The notes beneath the pieces are model-generated. The model saw only the letters and a program-made list of their open reading frames with translations. It did not search any database and was not told the origin of the DNA. From the NCBI GenBank assembly GCA_020072805.1, contig JAIQGC010000030.1:1-37649 (forward strand): a stretch of DNA of 37,649 bases, in the 5' to 3' direction. Shown here one piece after another: positions 7,301 through 15,377 of the stretch. This DNA is from Terriglobia bacterium (GTDB lineage Bacteria; Acidobacteriota; Terriglobia; Acidiferrales; UBA7541). Each line of letters begins with the position of its first letter. The stretch's first letter is position 1. Made by a program: the position numbers and the translations under genes.

Positions 7301-9553
7301 ATGGCTGAACAGACCACAGAACAAAAACTCGTCACCCTGAAGATCAATGACCGCGAAGTTCAGGTCGCTCCGGGCACCCTCGTCATCGAAGCCACACGCC
7401 GCATCGGCACCGAGGTTCCCTCCTTCTGCTATTACCCCGGTCTCTCCCTCCAGGCCGCCTGCCGCATGTGCCTGGTCGAAGTCGAAAAAATGCCCAAGCT
7501 GCAGACCGCGTGCACCCTCGTCGCCACCGAAGGCATGGTCGTGCGCACCGATTCCGAAACCGTCCGCCAGGCCCGCAAGGCCATGCTCGAATTTCTCCTC
7601 GCCAATCACCCCCTCGACTGCCCCGTCTGCGACAAGGGCGGCGAATGCGAACTTCAGGACATGGTCTTCCGCTACGGCGCGGACACCAGCCGCTTTGTCG
7701 AGGAAAAGCTCCACCGCCCCGAGGAAAAGTGGTCCGACCTCGTCTATTACGACGCCCCGCGCTGCATCCTCTGCTTCCGCTGCGTGCGCGTCTGCGATGA
7801 AGGCATGGACGTGAAAGCCCTCGGCGTGGGCATGCGCGGCGTCAACAGCATCATCACTCCCAACCGCGGCGACCATCTCGAATGCGAAGAATGCGGCATG
7901 TGCATTGACATCTGCCCCGTCGGCGCTCTCACCTCCGGCGCTTATCGCTACAAGACCCGCCCCTGGGAAATGCAGTACGTTTCCACCGTCTGCACCCATT
8001 GCTCCAACGGCTGCAAGACCACTCTCAGCGTCCGCAACCACGAGATCCTGCGCGCCAATAACCGCGACCTCTCCGGCATCAACAAGGACTTTCTCTGCGT
8101 CAAGGGCCGCTTCGGCTTCGACTTCACCTCTCACCCCGAGCGTATCCGCCAGCCCCTCCTCCGCAAGGACGGCAAACTCTATCCCGTCTCCTGGGAAGAA
8201 GCCGCCACGGCCGCCGCCACTCGCTTGAAGCAGGTCTTCGACTCCGCGGGCCCCGATTCTATCGGCTTCATCGGCTCCAACCGCACCTCCAACGAGGAGA
8301 ACTATCTCCTCCAGCGCCTCGCCCGCGCCAGCTTCGGCACCAACAACATTGACCACCACCGCACCGCCGACTACGCCGGCCTGCTCTCCGCTCTCGGCGA
8401 AGACGCCGCTTCCAAGCAGCTCACCATGGGCGATCTCGAAAACGCCCAATCCGTTCTGCTCATCGGCAACGACCCCACCGACCAGAATCCCCTCGTCGCC
8501 TGGCAGATCCGCTCCGCCATCCGTCACAACGGCGCGCGCCTATATATCCTCAACTCCAGCGAAATCCGCCTCAAGCGCAAGGCCACTCAGTTCGTGAAGC
8601 TGCTCCCCCGCCAGGAAGCCGCCGCCGTTCGCTGGCTGGCCACCGGGCAGGAACCGCTTCCCACCGACATCGTCACCGCTCTCACTTCGCTGAAAGCCGC
8701 CCTCGAAGCCGAAACCGATCTGGCCATTGTCTTCGGCTCGGAACTTTCCGGCGCGGCCATCACCCAGCTCGCCGCCTTCGCCTCCAAACTTTCCGCCCGG
8801 GTCCGCTTCATGGCCCTCGGCGATTACGCCAATTCCCGCGGCGCCGCCGACATGGGCCTGCTCCCCGACCGCTTCCCCGGCTACGCTCATCTCGATGACC
8901 GCGCCGCCCACGGATCTTTCGAAAAGCTCTGGGACGCCAAGATCCCCTCCAAGCCCGGCCTGACCGCTCCCGAAATGGTCGAAGCCGCGCAGTCCGGCAA
9001 GCTCAAGGCTCTCTACGTCGTCGGCGCCAATCCGCTGCTCCATTTCGGCAAGCGCGACGGCAGCCGCGGCAGCCTCGGCCTGCTCATCGTCCACGAACTC
9101 TTTCTTACTGAAACAGCCCAGCAGGCCGACATCGTCTTCCCCGCCGCAGGCGCCTACGAAAAAGACGGCACCGTCACCAACACGTCCGGCGAACTCCAGC
9201 TTCTCCACAAAGCCGCAGAAGTCATGGGCCCGCGCAGCGATTTCGACCTGCTCCGCATCCTTTCCCACCAGCTGGAAAAGCTGGGGCTAGGAAAAGCCTT
9301 CCATTACCGCGGCTCTGAAGCCGTTTTCGACGAGATTCGCAAGACCGTCAAAGGGTATGATGTTCCGCGGGCCGGGCTCGCGACCGGCGGCGCCGAGCAG
9401 TCGCGCATCTCCATCTCGCGCAACGGCCACGCCCCGTACGACGTTCCCGCGAACCTCATCCGTACCGCCCAGGACACCCTCTTCACCAGCGGCACCCTGG
9501 GCCGTTACTGCACCATGATGCAATCCTTACCGGAGAGCGAACCCAAGCCGTGA
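7301..9553 (+). CDS. nuoG: NADH-quinone oxidoreductase subunit G with an additional ferredoxin-type cluster
   Basis: This 750-residue subunit carries electrons from NuoF towards NuoI. N-terminal cluster ligands: N1b [2Fe-2S] Cys43, Cys54, Cys57, Cys71; N5 His103, Cys107, Cys110, Cys116; then two complete CxxCxxCxxxC motifs, Cys155/158/161/165 and Cys195/198/201/205. Classical NuoG keeps only the first three of these and the last one for N4, so this protein can bind two [4Fe-4S] clusters here, as FeFe-hydrogenase and formate dehydrogenase subunits do. Cys231, Cys234, Cys238 and Cys266 have the CxxCxxxCx27C spacing of the off-path N7 cluster. The remainder (~230-700) is the molybdopterin-oxidoreductase-like fold without its cofactor; the length is close to Thermus Nqo3 (783). 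The start is ATG 7301. The stop overlaps the nuoH GTG (9550-9553), indicating translational coupling. Confidence 0.95.
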   Translation: MAEQTTEQKLVTLKINDREVQVAPGTLVIEATRRIGTEVPSFCYYPGLSLQAACRMCLVEVEKMPKLQTACTLVATEGMVVRTDSETVRQARKAMLEFLLANHPLDCPVCDKGGECELQDMVFRYGADTSRFVEEKLHRPEEKWSDLVYYDAPRCILCFRCVRVCDEGMDVKALGVGMRGVNSIITPNRGDHLECEECGMCIDICPVGALTSGAYRYKTRPWEMQYVSTVCTHCSNGCKTTLSVRNHEILRANNRDLSGINKDFLCVKGRFGFDFTSHPERIRQPLLRKDGKLYPVSWEEAATAAATRLKQVFDSAGPDSIGFIGSNRTSNEENYLLQRLARASFGTNNIDHHRTADYAGLLSALGEDAASKQLTMGDLENAQSVLLIGNDPTDQNPLVAWQIRSAIRHNGARLYILNSSEIRLKRKATQFVKLLPRQEAAAVRWLATGQEPLPTDIVTALTSLKAALEAETDLAIVFGSELSGAAITQLAAFASKLSARVRFMALGDYANSRGAADMGLLPDRFPGYAHLDDRAAHGSFEKLWDAKIPSKPGLTAPEMVEAAQSGKLKALYVVGANPLLHFGKRDGSRGSLGLLIVHELFLTETAQQADIVFPAAGAYEKDGTVTNTSGELQLLHKAAEVMGPRSDFDLLRILSHQLEKLGLGKAFHYRGSEAVFDEIRKTVKGYDVPRAGLATGGAEQSRISISRNGHAPYDVPANLIRTAQDTLFTSGTLGRYCTMMQSLPESEPKP

Positions 9554-10800
9554 CCGACATCATCAACATCCTCCGCCAGCATTCCTTTCTCGTCATCGCA
9601 CTGGTCAAGTGCGGCCTGCTGCTGTTCATCCTTCTCACCGTGCTGGCCTACCTCAGCCTGTTCGAGCGCAAGGTTCTCGCCCACATTCAGTCCCGCTGGG
9701 GCCCCTACCGCGTAGGCCCGCACGGCCTCCTGCAGCCGCTCGCCGACGGCCTCAAATTTCTTTTCAAGGAAGACCCCATGCCCGCCGGGGTGGACCGCTT
9801 CGTCTTTCTGCTTGCGCCCTTTCTCTCGCTCGCGCTTGCGCTGACCTCGCTCGCCGTCATTCCCTTCGGCCCGCAGCCGCTGCGCTTCTCCATACTGGGC
9901 ACGCAGTACGAAACCTCGCTCGGCATCGTCGACCTCAATATCGGCCTGCTCGTCCTCTTCGCCATCACCGCCCTGGGCGTCTATGGTGTGGCCCTCGCCG
10001 GATGGGCTTCCAACAGCAAATATCCTCTCCTCGGCGGCCTGCGCAGCTCTGCGCAAATGATGAGCTACGAGCTGGCCCTCACCATGTCCGTCGTCGGCGT
10101 CATCCTTATGGCCGGCAGCTTCAATCTCCGCGAAATCGTCACCGCCCAGGAAGGCCGCATGTTCTTCGGCCTGCTTCCCCGCTGGAACGTCATCGCCGGA
10201 CCCTTTCCCCAGATCATCGGCTTCTTCTGCTATTTCGTTGCGGCCATCGCCGAAACCAACCGCGCCCCCTTCGACCTTCCCGAAGCGGAATCCGAACTCG
10301 TCGCCGGCTTCAACACCGAATACGCCAGCTTTAAATTCGCCATGTTCTTCATGGGCGAATACGCCAACATGATCACCGTCTCCTGCCTCGCCACCATCAT
10401 GTTCTTCGGCGGCTGGACCTCTCCCTTCCCCTCCGCCTGGTCCTGGACCCACTTCATCCCCAGCGCCCTCCTCGCCGTTCTCGGCGTCCTTCTCTTGATC
10501 GACGGCATTCGCTACGAAACCATTCTCGGCAAGCTCGTCCTCCCCGGCGTCGGCACGGCCCTTTGCGCCCTCTCCGCGCTGCTGCTGTTCTTCGCTCCCG
10601 TCAACAACTACATCCAGGGGCCGTTCTGGTTCCTCCTCAAAGTTTTCATCTTCATCTTTTTCTACGTGTGGATGCGCGGAACTCTCCCGCGCTTCCGCTA
10701 CGACCAGCTCATGGCCATTGGCTGGAAAATTCTGCTGCCGCTTTCCATCGCCAACGTCCTGCTGACCAGCCTGGGGATTCTCAAGTGGGGGCTCCGCTGA
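9550..10800 (+). CDS. nuoH: NADH-quinone oxidoreductase subunit H (cluster 1), enlarged
   Basis: This membrane subunit forms the quinone-access channel. The family hallmarks are FERKVLAHIQSRWGPYRVGP (38-57), the acidic loop [20 protein letters not shown] (235-254) and RGTLPRFRYDQLM (376-388). At 416 residues it is about 90 longer than E. coli NuoH. Much of the extra length is an insert at ~295-352, between GGW and the FWFLLK helix, containing two hydrophobic stretches (303-319 and 330-350) likely to be extra membrane helices. NuoH2 has a comparable insert, so it predates the split of the two clusters or is lineage-specific. The start GTG 9550 overlaps the nuoG stop. nuoI, which normally follows, is absent: nuoJ starts 34 bases downstream. 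Confidence 0.95.
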   Translation: MTDIINILRQHSFLVIALVKCGLLLFILLTVLAYLSLFERKVLAHIQSRWGPYRVGPHGLLQPLADGLKFLFKEDPMPAGVDRFVFLLAPFLSLALALTSLAVIPFGPQPLRFSILGTQYETSLGIVDLNIGLLVLFAITALGVYGVALAGWASNSKYPLLGGLRSSAQMMSYELALTMSVVGVILMAGSFNLREIVTAQEGRMFFGLLPRWNVIAGPFPQIIGFFCYFVAAIAETNRAPFDLPEAESELVAGFNTEYASFKFAMFFMGEYANMITVSCLATIMFFGGWTSPFPSAWSWTHFIPSALLAVLGVLLLIDGIRYETILGKLVLPGVGTALCALSALLLFFAPVNNYIQGPFWFLLKVFIFIFFYVWMRGTLPRFRYDQLMAIGWKILLPLSIANVLLTSLGILKWGLR

Positions 10801-10834
10801 TGCGCTCGCCGGCCCAGGGGGAGATTCGCGCGCT

Positions 10835-11329
10835 ATGACACCGCAACTCATCGTTTTCTTCGTGCTCGCCGCGCTCGCCGTTCTCGGCGCCGTCACGCTC
10901 ATCGCCGCGCGCCATCCCATTCACAGCGCGCTGGCTCTCATCGTCGTCATGGTCGCCCTCGCCGGACTCTACCTGCTGCAAGGCGCCGAATTCGTCGCCG
11001 CCGTCCAGATCATCGTCTATGGCGGCGCCATCATGGTTCTCTTCGTCTTCGTCATTATGCTTCTCAACGCCGGCGAGGAAGAGCGCACTTCCCTCTCCCG
11101 CATCGCCCGCGTCGCCGGCATTCCCCTGGCCCTGGCTCTTTCCGGATTCCTCGCCGCCGCCGTCCTGCGCTCCTCGCACGCCGCGGCCCAGGCCCCCGTG
11201 ACCGCCGCTTCCACCCGCGGGCTTTCCATGCTCCTGTTCCGGGAATTCGTCTTCCCCTTCGAGCTCACCTCCTTCTTAATCCTTGTCGCGATTCTGGGCG
11301 CGCTGGTTCTCGCCCAGCGGGAGAATTGA
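10835..11329 (+). CDS. nuoJ: NADH-quinone oxidoreductase subunit J (cluster 1)
   Basis: This 164-residue membrane subunit links the quinone chamber to the pumping arm. About five hydrophobic helices are visible (1-21, 25-46, 51-72, 88-108 and 137-160). The third contains the conserved VQIIVYGGAIMVLFVFVIML (54-73), whose Tyr-Gly-Gly pi-bulge is a hallmark of the family. The start is ATG 10835, behind GGGGGAG at 10817-10823. The stop lies one base before the nuoK ATG. In most nuo operons nuoI sits just upstream; here the 34 bases after nuoH hold nothing but the ribosome-binding site. Confidence 0.93.
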   Translation: MTPQLIVFFVLAALAVLGAVTLIAARHPIHSALALIVVMVALAGLYLLQGAEFVAAVQIIVYGGAIMVLFVFVIMLLNAGEEERTSLSRIARVAGIPLALALSGFLAAAVLRSSHAAAQAPVTAASTRGLSMLLFREFVFPFELTSFLILVAILGALVLAQREN

Positions 11330-11330
11330 C

Positions 11331-11633
11331 ATGGTTCCGGCCGGCTACTACCTCGTCCTCAGCGCCATCCTCTTCGGTTTGGGGATCGTCGCCTTCGTCT
11401 TTAAACGCAATATCATCACCATCTTCATGTCCATCGAGCTCATGCTCAACGCCGTCAACCTGGCCTTCGTCACCTTTAGCCAGGTTCTCGGCAAGCTCGA
11501 CGGCCAGGTTTTTGTCCTGTTCGTCATCGTGGTCGCCGCGGCGGAAGCCGCCGTCGGCCTCGGCATTATTATCCTAATCGCGCGCCATCGGCAGTCTCTG
11601 AACGTCGAGCGCATGGATCTGATGAAATTCTGA
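11331..11633 (+). CDS. nuoK: NADH-quinone oxidoreductase subunit K (cluster 1)
   Basis: This 100-residue, three-helix subunit is the smallest antiporter-like component of the pump. Both conserved membrane glutamates are present: Glu36 in FMSIELMLNAVNL and Glu72 in [11 protein letters not shown]. The length equals that of E. coli NuoK. The frame is open 48 bases further upstream, but ATG 11331, with GGGAG eight bases before it, gives the family-typical N-terminus. It follows nuoJ by one base and its TGA overlaps the nuoL ATG by one base (TGATG), so nuoJ-K-L are probably translationally coupled. Confidence 0.95.
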   Translation: MVPAGYYLVLSAILFGLGIVAFVFKRNIITIFMSIELMLNAVNLAFVTFSQVLGKLDGQVFVLFVIVVAAAEAAVGLGIIILIARHRQSLNVERMDLMKF

Positions 11634-13630
11634 TGCTCATACTCAACCATCTCTGGATCATTCCCCTGCTGCCCCTTCTCGGCGCGGCCATCAACGGCCT
11701 AAGCGGCCTCTTCGGCGCGAAATGGCCCAATAAGGCCGTTACTGCCGTCGCTATCGGCTCCACCGGCCTCTCGTTCCTCGCCGCCCTCGAGTGCGTCCGC
11801 GAATTCCTGAATCTCCCCGCGGCCCAGCAGGCTCTCCCCTGGGTGAAGCAATATTTCACCTGGATCGCCGCCGGAACCTTCCGCGCCGGCTTCGACCTCC
11901 AGATCGATCACCTCACCATCGTCATGCTCCTCGTCGTCACCGGCGTCGGCTGGCTCATCCACATCTACGCCACCGGCTACATGTCCCACGAAGGCGGCTA
12001 CTACCGCTTCTTCTCCTACCTCAATCTCTTCATGTTCTTCATGCTCATTCTGGTCATGGCCGCCAACTACGTTCTCCTCTTCGTCGGCTGGGAAGGCGTG
12101 GGCCTCGCCAGCTATCTGCTCATCGGCTTCTACTTCCTGAAAAAGTCCGCCTCCGACGCCGGGAAGAAAGCCTTCATCGTCAACCGCATCGGCGATTTCG
12201 GCTTCATGCTCGGCATGTTCCTCCTCTTCCGCACCTTCGGCTCGCTTGATTTCGTCACCGTCTTCGACAAAACCCGCGAACTTCCCGCCGACGCCCTCGG
12301 CCAGTTCGGCATCCTCACCATCTCCTGCCTCCTCCTCTTCATGGGCGCCACCGGCAAATCCGCCCAGCTGCCCCTCTACGTCTGGCTCCCCGACGCCATG
12401 GAAGGCCCCACGCCCGTCAGCGCCTTGATCCACGCCGCCACCATGGTCACCGCCGGCGTCTACGTGGTCGCCCGCTCACACATTCTCTTCACCCACGCGC
12501 CCACGGCCATGCTCGTCGTTGCCAGCGTCGGCGCCGCCACCGCTTTCTTCGCCGCCACCATCGGCCTCGTGCAGACCGACATCAAAAAAATTCTCGCCTA
12601 CTCCACTGTCAGCCAGCTCGGCTACATGTTCCTGGCCTGCGGCGTCGGCGCCTTCTCCGCCGGCATCTTCCATCTCATGACCCACGCCTTCTTCAAGGCC
12701 CTGCTCTTCCTCGCCGCCGGAAGCGTCATCCACGCCATGGGCGGCGAGCAGGAAGTCACCCGCATGGGCGGTCTCAGCGGCAAAATTCGCTGGACGTACT
12801 TCACCATGCTCATGGGCACCCTGGCCATCGCCGGCGCTCCCGGCTTCGCCGGTTTCTTCAGCAAGGACGCTATTCTCTTCAGCGCCTTCCAGCACGCCCC
12901 CGGTGGCCGCATCCTCTATGCTGTCGGCCTGGCCAGCGCCCTGATGACCGCCTTCTACATGTTCCGACTCATCTTCCTCACCTTCCACGGCAAGCCCCGC
13001 TTTGACGAACATCACGTCCACGTCCACGAATCGCCCAAGAGCATGCTCGGCCCCCTCGTCGTCCTGGCCCTGCTCTCCATCATCGGCGGCTGGATGGCCG
13101 CGCCCTCCTTCTGGGGCGGCACGGACCACTTCACCGCGTTCCTCGCCCCCGTCTTCGGCGCCGAAGCCGCTCCGGAAGCCGCCACCGCCGCCGTTTCCGA
13201 AGCCGCAGAGCACTCGCTCGAACTCACCCTTGCCGGAGTCGCCGTCGCCACCGCCTTCCTCGGCTTCTTCCTGGCCTTCTGGCTCTATCTCCGCAGGCCC
13301 GGCGTCGCCGACCAGATCGCCAAGTCCGCCAAGGGCGCCTACACCACCCTGCTCAACAAATACTACGTGGACGAACTCTACGCCGCCGTCATCATCCGCC
13401 CGCTCGTGTGGATCTCGGACAACGTCCTCTGGCGCGCGGTGGACGCCTCCGGGATCGACGGCGCGGTCAACGGCGCCGCCGCAGGCACGACCGCCCTCGG
13501 CGACCGCCTCCGCCGCGCGCACTCCGGCAACACCCGCAGCTACGCCGTCTGGGTGGTGATTGGCGCGCTCCTGATTCTTGCTGTGATCTTCTGGCCGATG
13601 CTCAAGCCGGCCGCTGGAATGGTGCCCTGA
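11633..13630 (+). CDS. nuoL: NADH-quinone oxidoreductase subunit L (cluster 1)
   Basis: This 665-residue distal antiporter-like subunit pumps protons and carries the long lateral helix. Typical features are GYMSHEGGYYRFFSYLNLF (115-133), the pump glutamate Glu154 in VGWEGVGLASYLLIGFYF, KKAFIVNRIGDFGF, YVWLPDAMEGPTPVSALIHAATMVTAG-type residues in the central helices, and a C-terminal lateral helix followed by a final membrane segment (~640-660). A loop at ~505-525 is rich in Ala and Glu. The start ATG 11633 overlaps the nuoK stop. nuoM follows after one base. It is similar in plan to NuoL2 but 52 residues shorter. Confidence 0.96.
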   Translation: MLILNHLWIIPLLPLLGAAINGLSGLFGAKWPNKAVTAVAIGSTGLSFLAALECVREFLNLPAAQQALPWVKQYFTWIAAGTFRAGFDLQIDHLTIVMLLVVTGVGWLIHIYATGYMSHEGGYYRFFSYLNLFMFFMLILVMAANYVLLFVGWEGVGLASYLLIGFYFLKKSASDAGKKAFIVNRIGDFGFMLGMFLLFRTFGSLDFVTVFDKTRELPADALGQFGILTISCLLLFMGATGKSAQLPLYVWLPDAMEGPTPVSALIHAATMVTAGVYVVARSHILFTHAPTAMLVVASVGAATAFFAATIGLVQTDIKKILAYSTVSQLGYMFLACGVGAFSAGIFHLMTHAFFKALLFLAAGSVIHAMGGEQEVTRMGGLSGKIRWTYFTMLMGTLAIAGAPGFAGFFSKDAILFSAFQHAPGGRILYAVGLASALMTAFYMFRLIFLTFHGKPRFDEHHVHVHESPKSMLGPLVVLALLSIIGGWMAAPSFWGGTDHFTAFLAPVFGAEAAPEAATAAVSEAAEHSLELTLAGVAVATAFLGFFLAFWLYLRRPGVADQIAKSAKGAYTTLLNKYYVDELYAAVIIRPLVWISDNVLWRAVDASGIDGAVNGAAAGTTALGDRLRRAHSGNTRSYAVWVVIGALLILAVIFWPMLKPAAGMVP

Positions 13631-13631
13631 G

Positions 13632-15377
13632 ATGCCTGCTGGACATTTGCTTTCGGTTCTGATCTTCTTCCCCGCGCTCGGCGCTCTGGCCCTGCTGATC
13701 CTTCGCGGCGATGACCACGTCTGGATTCGCCGGGTAGCTCTTGCCGTTTCCCTCGTCGAATTCGCTCTCTCCCTCCTCCTTGTCCCCGCCGTTCCCGTAG
13801 GCTCTTCCGCTTATCATCTCGAGGAACTGCGCGCCTGGATCGCCTCCCCGCCCATTCACTATCACCTCGGCGTTGACGGCATCAGCCTCTTCCTCGTCAT
13901 CCTCACCACGTTCCTCACCCCCATCTCCATCCTGGCCTCCTGGAAGAGCATCCAGCACCGCGTGAAGGAATTTTTCTTCATGCTCCTCCTCCTCGAAGTC
14001 GGCGTCGTCGGCGTCTTCCTCTCCCTCGACCTCTTCCTCTTCTTCCTCTTCTGGGAAGTGATGCTTCTTCCCATGTATTTCCTCATCGGCATCTGGGGCC
14101 ACGAGCGCCGCATCTACGCCGCCGTAAAATTCGTCCTCTACACCATGGCTGGCTCCATCCTCATGCTCGTCGCCATCGTCTGGCTCTATACCATCACCGG
14201 CACCTTCGACCTCCCCACCATCCAGACCATGCTCCAGGCCGGCTATGTCTCGCTCTCTCCCCGCGCCGAATTGCTGCTCTTCTCCGCCTTCTTCCTGGCC
14301 TTTGCCATCAAGGTTCCCCTTTTCCCGCTGCACACCTGGCTGCCCGACGCTCACGTCGAAGCCCCCACTGCCGGCTCCGTCATCCTCGCCGGCGTCCTCC
14401 TCAAGATGGGCACCTACGGCATGCTGCGCTTCTGCCTGCCGCTGTTTCCCGCGGCCTCCCGCCGCGCGGCTCCTCTCGTGGCCACTCTCGCCATCATCGG
14501 CATCATCTACGGGGCGCTCGTGGCCCTCGTTCAGCCCAATCTCAAAAAACTCGTCGCCTACTCCTCCGTCAGCCACCTCGGCTTCGTCGTCCTGGGCATT
14601 TTTGCCTTCAACAACATCTCTCTCCAGGGCGCGGTCTACCAGATGCTTAACCACGGCATCTCCACCGGCGCGCTCTTCCTCCTCGTCGGCATGCTCTATG
14701 ACCGCCGCCACACCTTTGAGATTTCCGATTTCGGCGGCCTCTCCACTCCCATGCCCCGCCTCGCCGCTTTCTTTCTCTTCGTGGCCCTCTCTTCCCTGGG
14801 CCTGCCCATGCTCAACGGCTTCGTCGGCGAATATCTGATTCTTCTGGGCACTTCCCAGGCCAGCGTCAAATGGGCCGCCTGGGCCGCTCTCGGAGTCATT
14901 CTCTCCGCCGGCTATCTCCTCTGGTCCTATCAGCGCGTCTTCTACGGCCCCGTGACCCACGCCAAGAACAAGGAACTCCCCGACCTCTCCGCGCGCGAGC
15001 AGTGGATCCTCGTCACCATGGCCTTCGTCGTCCTCTGGATGGGCATCGGCTCGCTCGATTTCACCAGCCGCTTCGCCGCCTCCTGCCAGAACGTTCTCAC
15101 CCAGATGGAACGCCCCCAGGCCCAGGAAGCCGCCGCACCCAAACCCGCCGCCACCGTGGTAGATGCTGTGCCTGCCGCAGCCTCTTCCACCGCGCCAGCC
15201 GCGGTCGTGGCCCCAGCCATCTACCACGACACTGTCATTCCGGGCGGAGTCCCGGCGAATTCTGCCGGGACGAAGTCGAGGAATCTCTCTTCGGCTCCGA
15301 CTTCGTCTCCCGCTCGACGCAACACCCCGGCATCGCCGGCAACCCCAACTTCATCGGAAAGGCTTGGAAACCGCTAA
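13632..15377 (+). CDS. nuoM: NADH-quinone oxidoreductase subunit M (cluster 1) with a repeat-derived tail
   Basis: This 581-residue antiporter-like proton-pumping subunit has the pump glutamate Glu142 in FWEVMLLPMYFLIGIWG and the lysine-containing AIKVPLFPLHTWLPDAH of the central channel, and is normal up to about residue 495. The remaining ~85 residues are not NuoM-like. First comes an Ala/Pro-rich stretch (~495-530). Then residues 534-554 are translated from a dispersed repeat element (15233-15293) with inverted arms, and the last ~27 residues are Ser/Pro/Arg-rich with no hydrophobic helix. This suggests the original stop was overrun or replaced after the repeat inserted. The tail would face the membrane edge or solvent and is probably tolerated. 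NuoM2 (536 residues) lacks the repeat-derived part. The stop directly abuts the nuoN ATG. Confidence 0.95.
   Translation: MPAGHLLSVLIFFPALGALALLILRGDDHVWIRRVALAVSLVEFALSLLLVPAVPVGSSAYHLEELRAWIASPPIHYHLGVDGISLFLVILTTFLTPISILASWKSIQHRVKEFFFMLLLLEVGVVGVFLSLDLFLFFLFWEVMLLPMYFLIGIWGHERRIYAAVKFVLYTMAGSILMLVAIVWLYTITGTFDLPTIQTMLQAGYVSLSPRAELLLFSAFFLAFAIKVPLFPLHTWLPDAHVEAPTAGSVILAGVLLKMGTYGMLRFCLPLFPAASRRAAPLVATLAIIGIIYGALVALVQPNLKKLVAYSSVSHLGFVVLGIFAFNNISLQGAVYQMLNHGISTGALFLLVGMLYDRRHTFEISDFGGLSTPMPRLAAFFLFVALSSLGLPMLNGFVGEYLILLGTSQASVKWAAWAALGVILSAGYLLWSYQRVFYGPVTHAKNKELPDLSAREQWILVTMAFVVLWMGIGSLDFTSRFAASCQNVLTQMERPQAQEAAAPKPAATVVDAVPAAASSTAPAAVVAPAIYHDTVIPGGVPANSAGTKSRNLSSAPTSSPARRNTPASPATPTSSERLGNR
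15233..15293 (+). repeat. Dispersed intergenic-type repeat inside the 3' end of nuoM
   Basis: The element begins TGTCATTCCGGGCGGAG and ends CGAAGTCGAGGAATCTC. Its centre is a perfect hairpin, GTCCCGGC (15249-15256) and GCCGGGAC (15264-15271), with a 7-base loop. A shorter relative with the same ends lies at 16912-16941. Sequences of this form are recalled as abundant intergenic repeats in Acidobacteriota and other GC-rich genomes; copy number in this genome cannot be seen from one window. Confidence 0.6.

Noticed and set aside
5399-8527. A 1,042-codon open frame antisense to nuoEF and nuoG
   Set aside because: It mirrors the sense genes exactly where their third-position GC bias is strong, is made almost wholly of Ala, Gly, Asp, Glu and Val, lacks any family motif, and the sense strand carries unmistakable NuoE, NuoF and NuoG motifs.
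13602-15227. 541-codon antisense open frame over nuoM
   Set aside because: Low-complexity Glu/Gly/Asp/His composition and no ribosome-binding site; a shadow of the nuoM codon bias.
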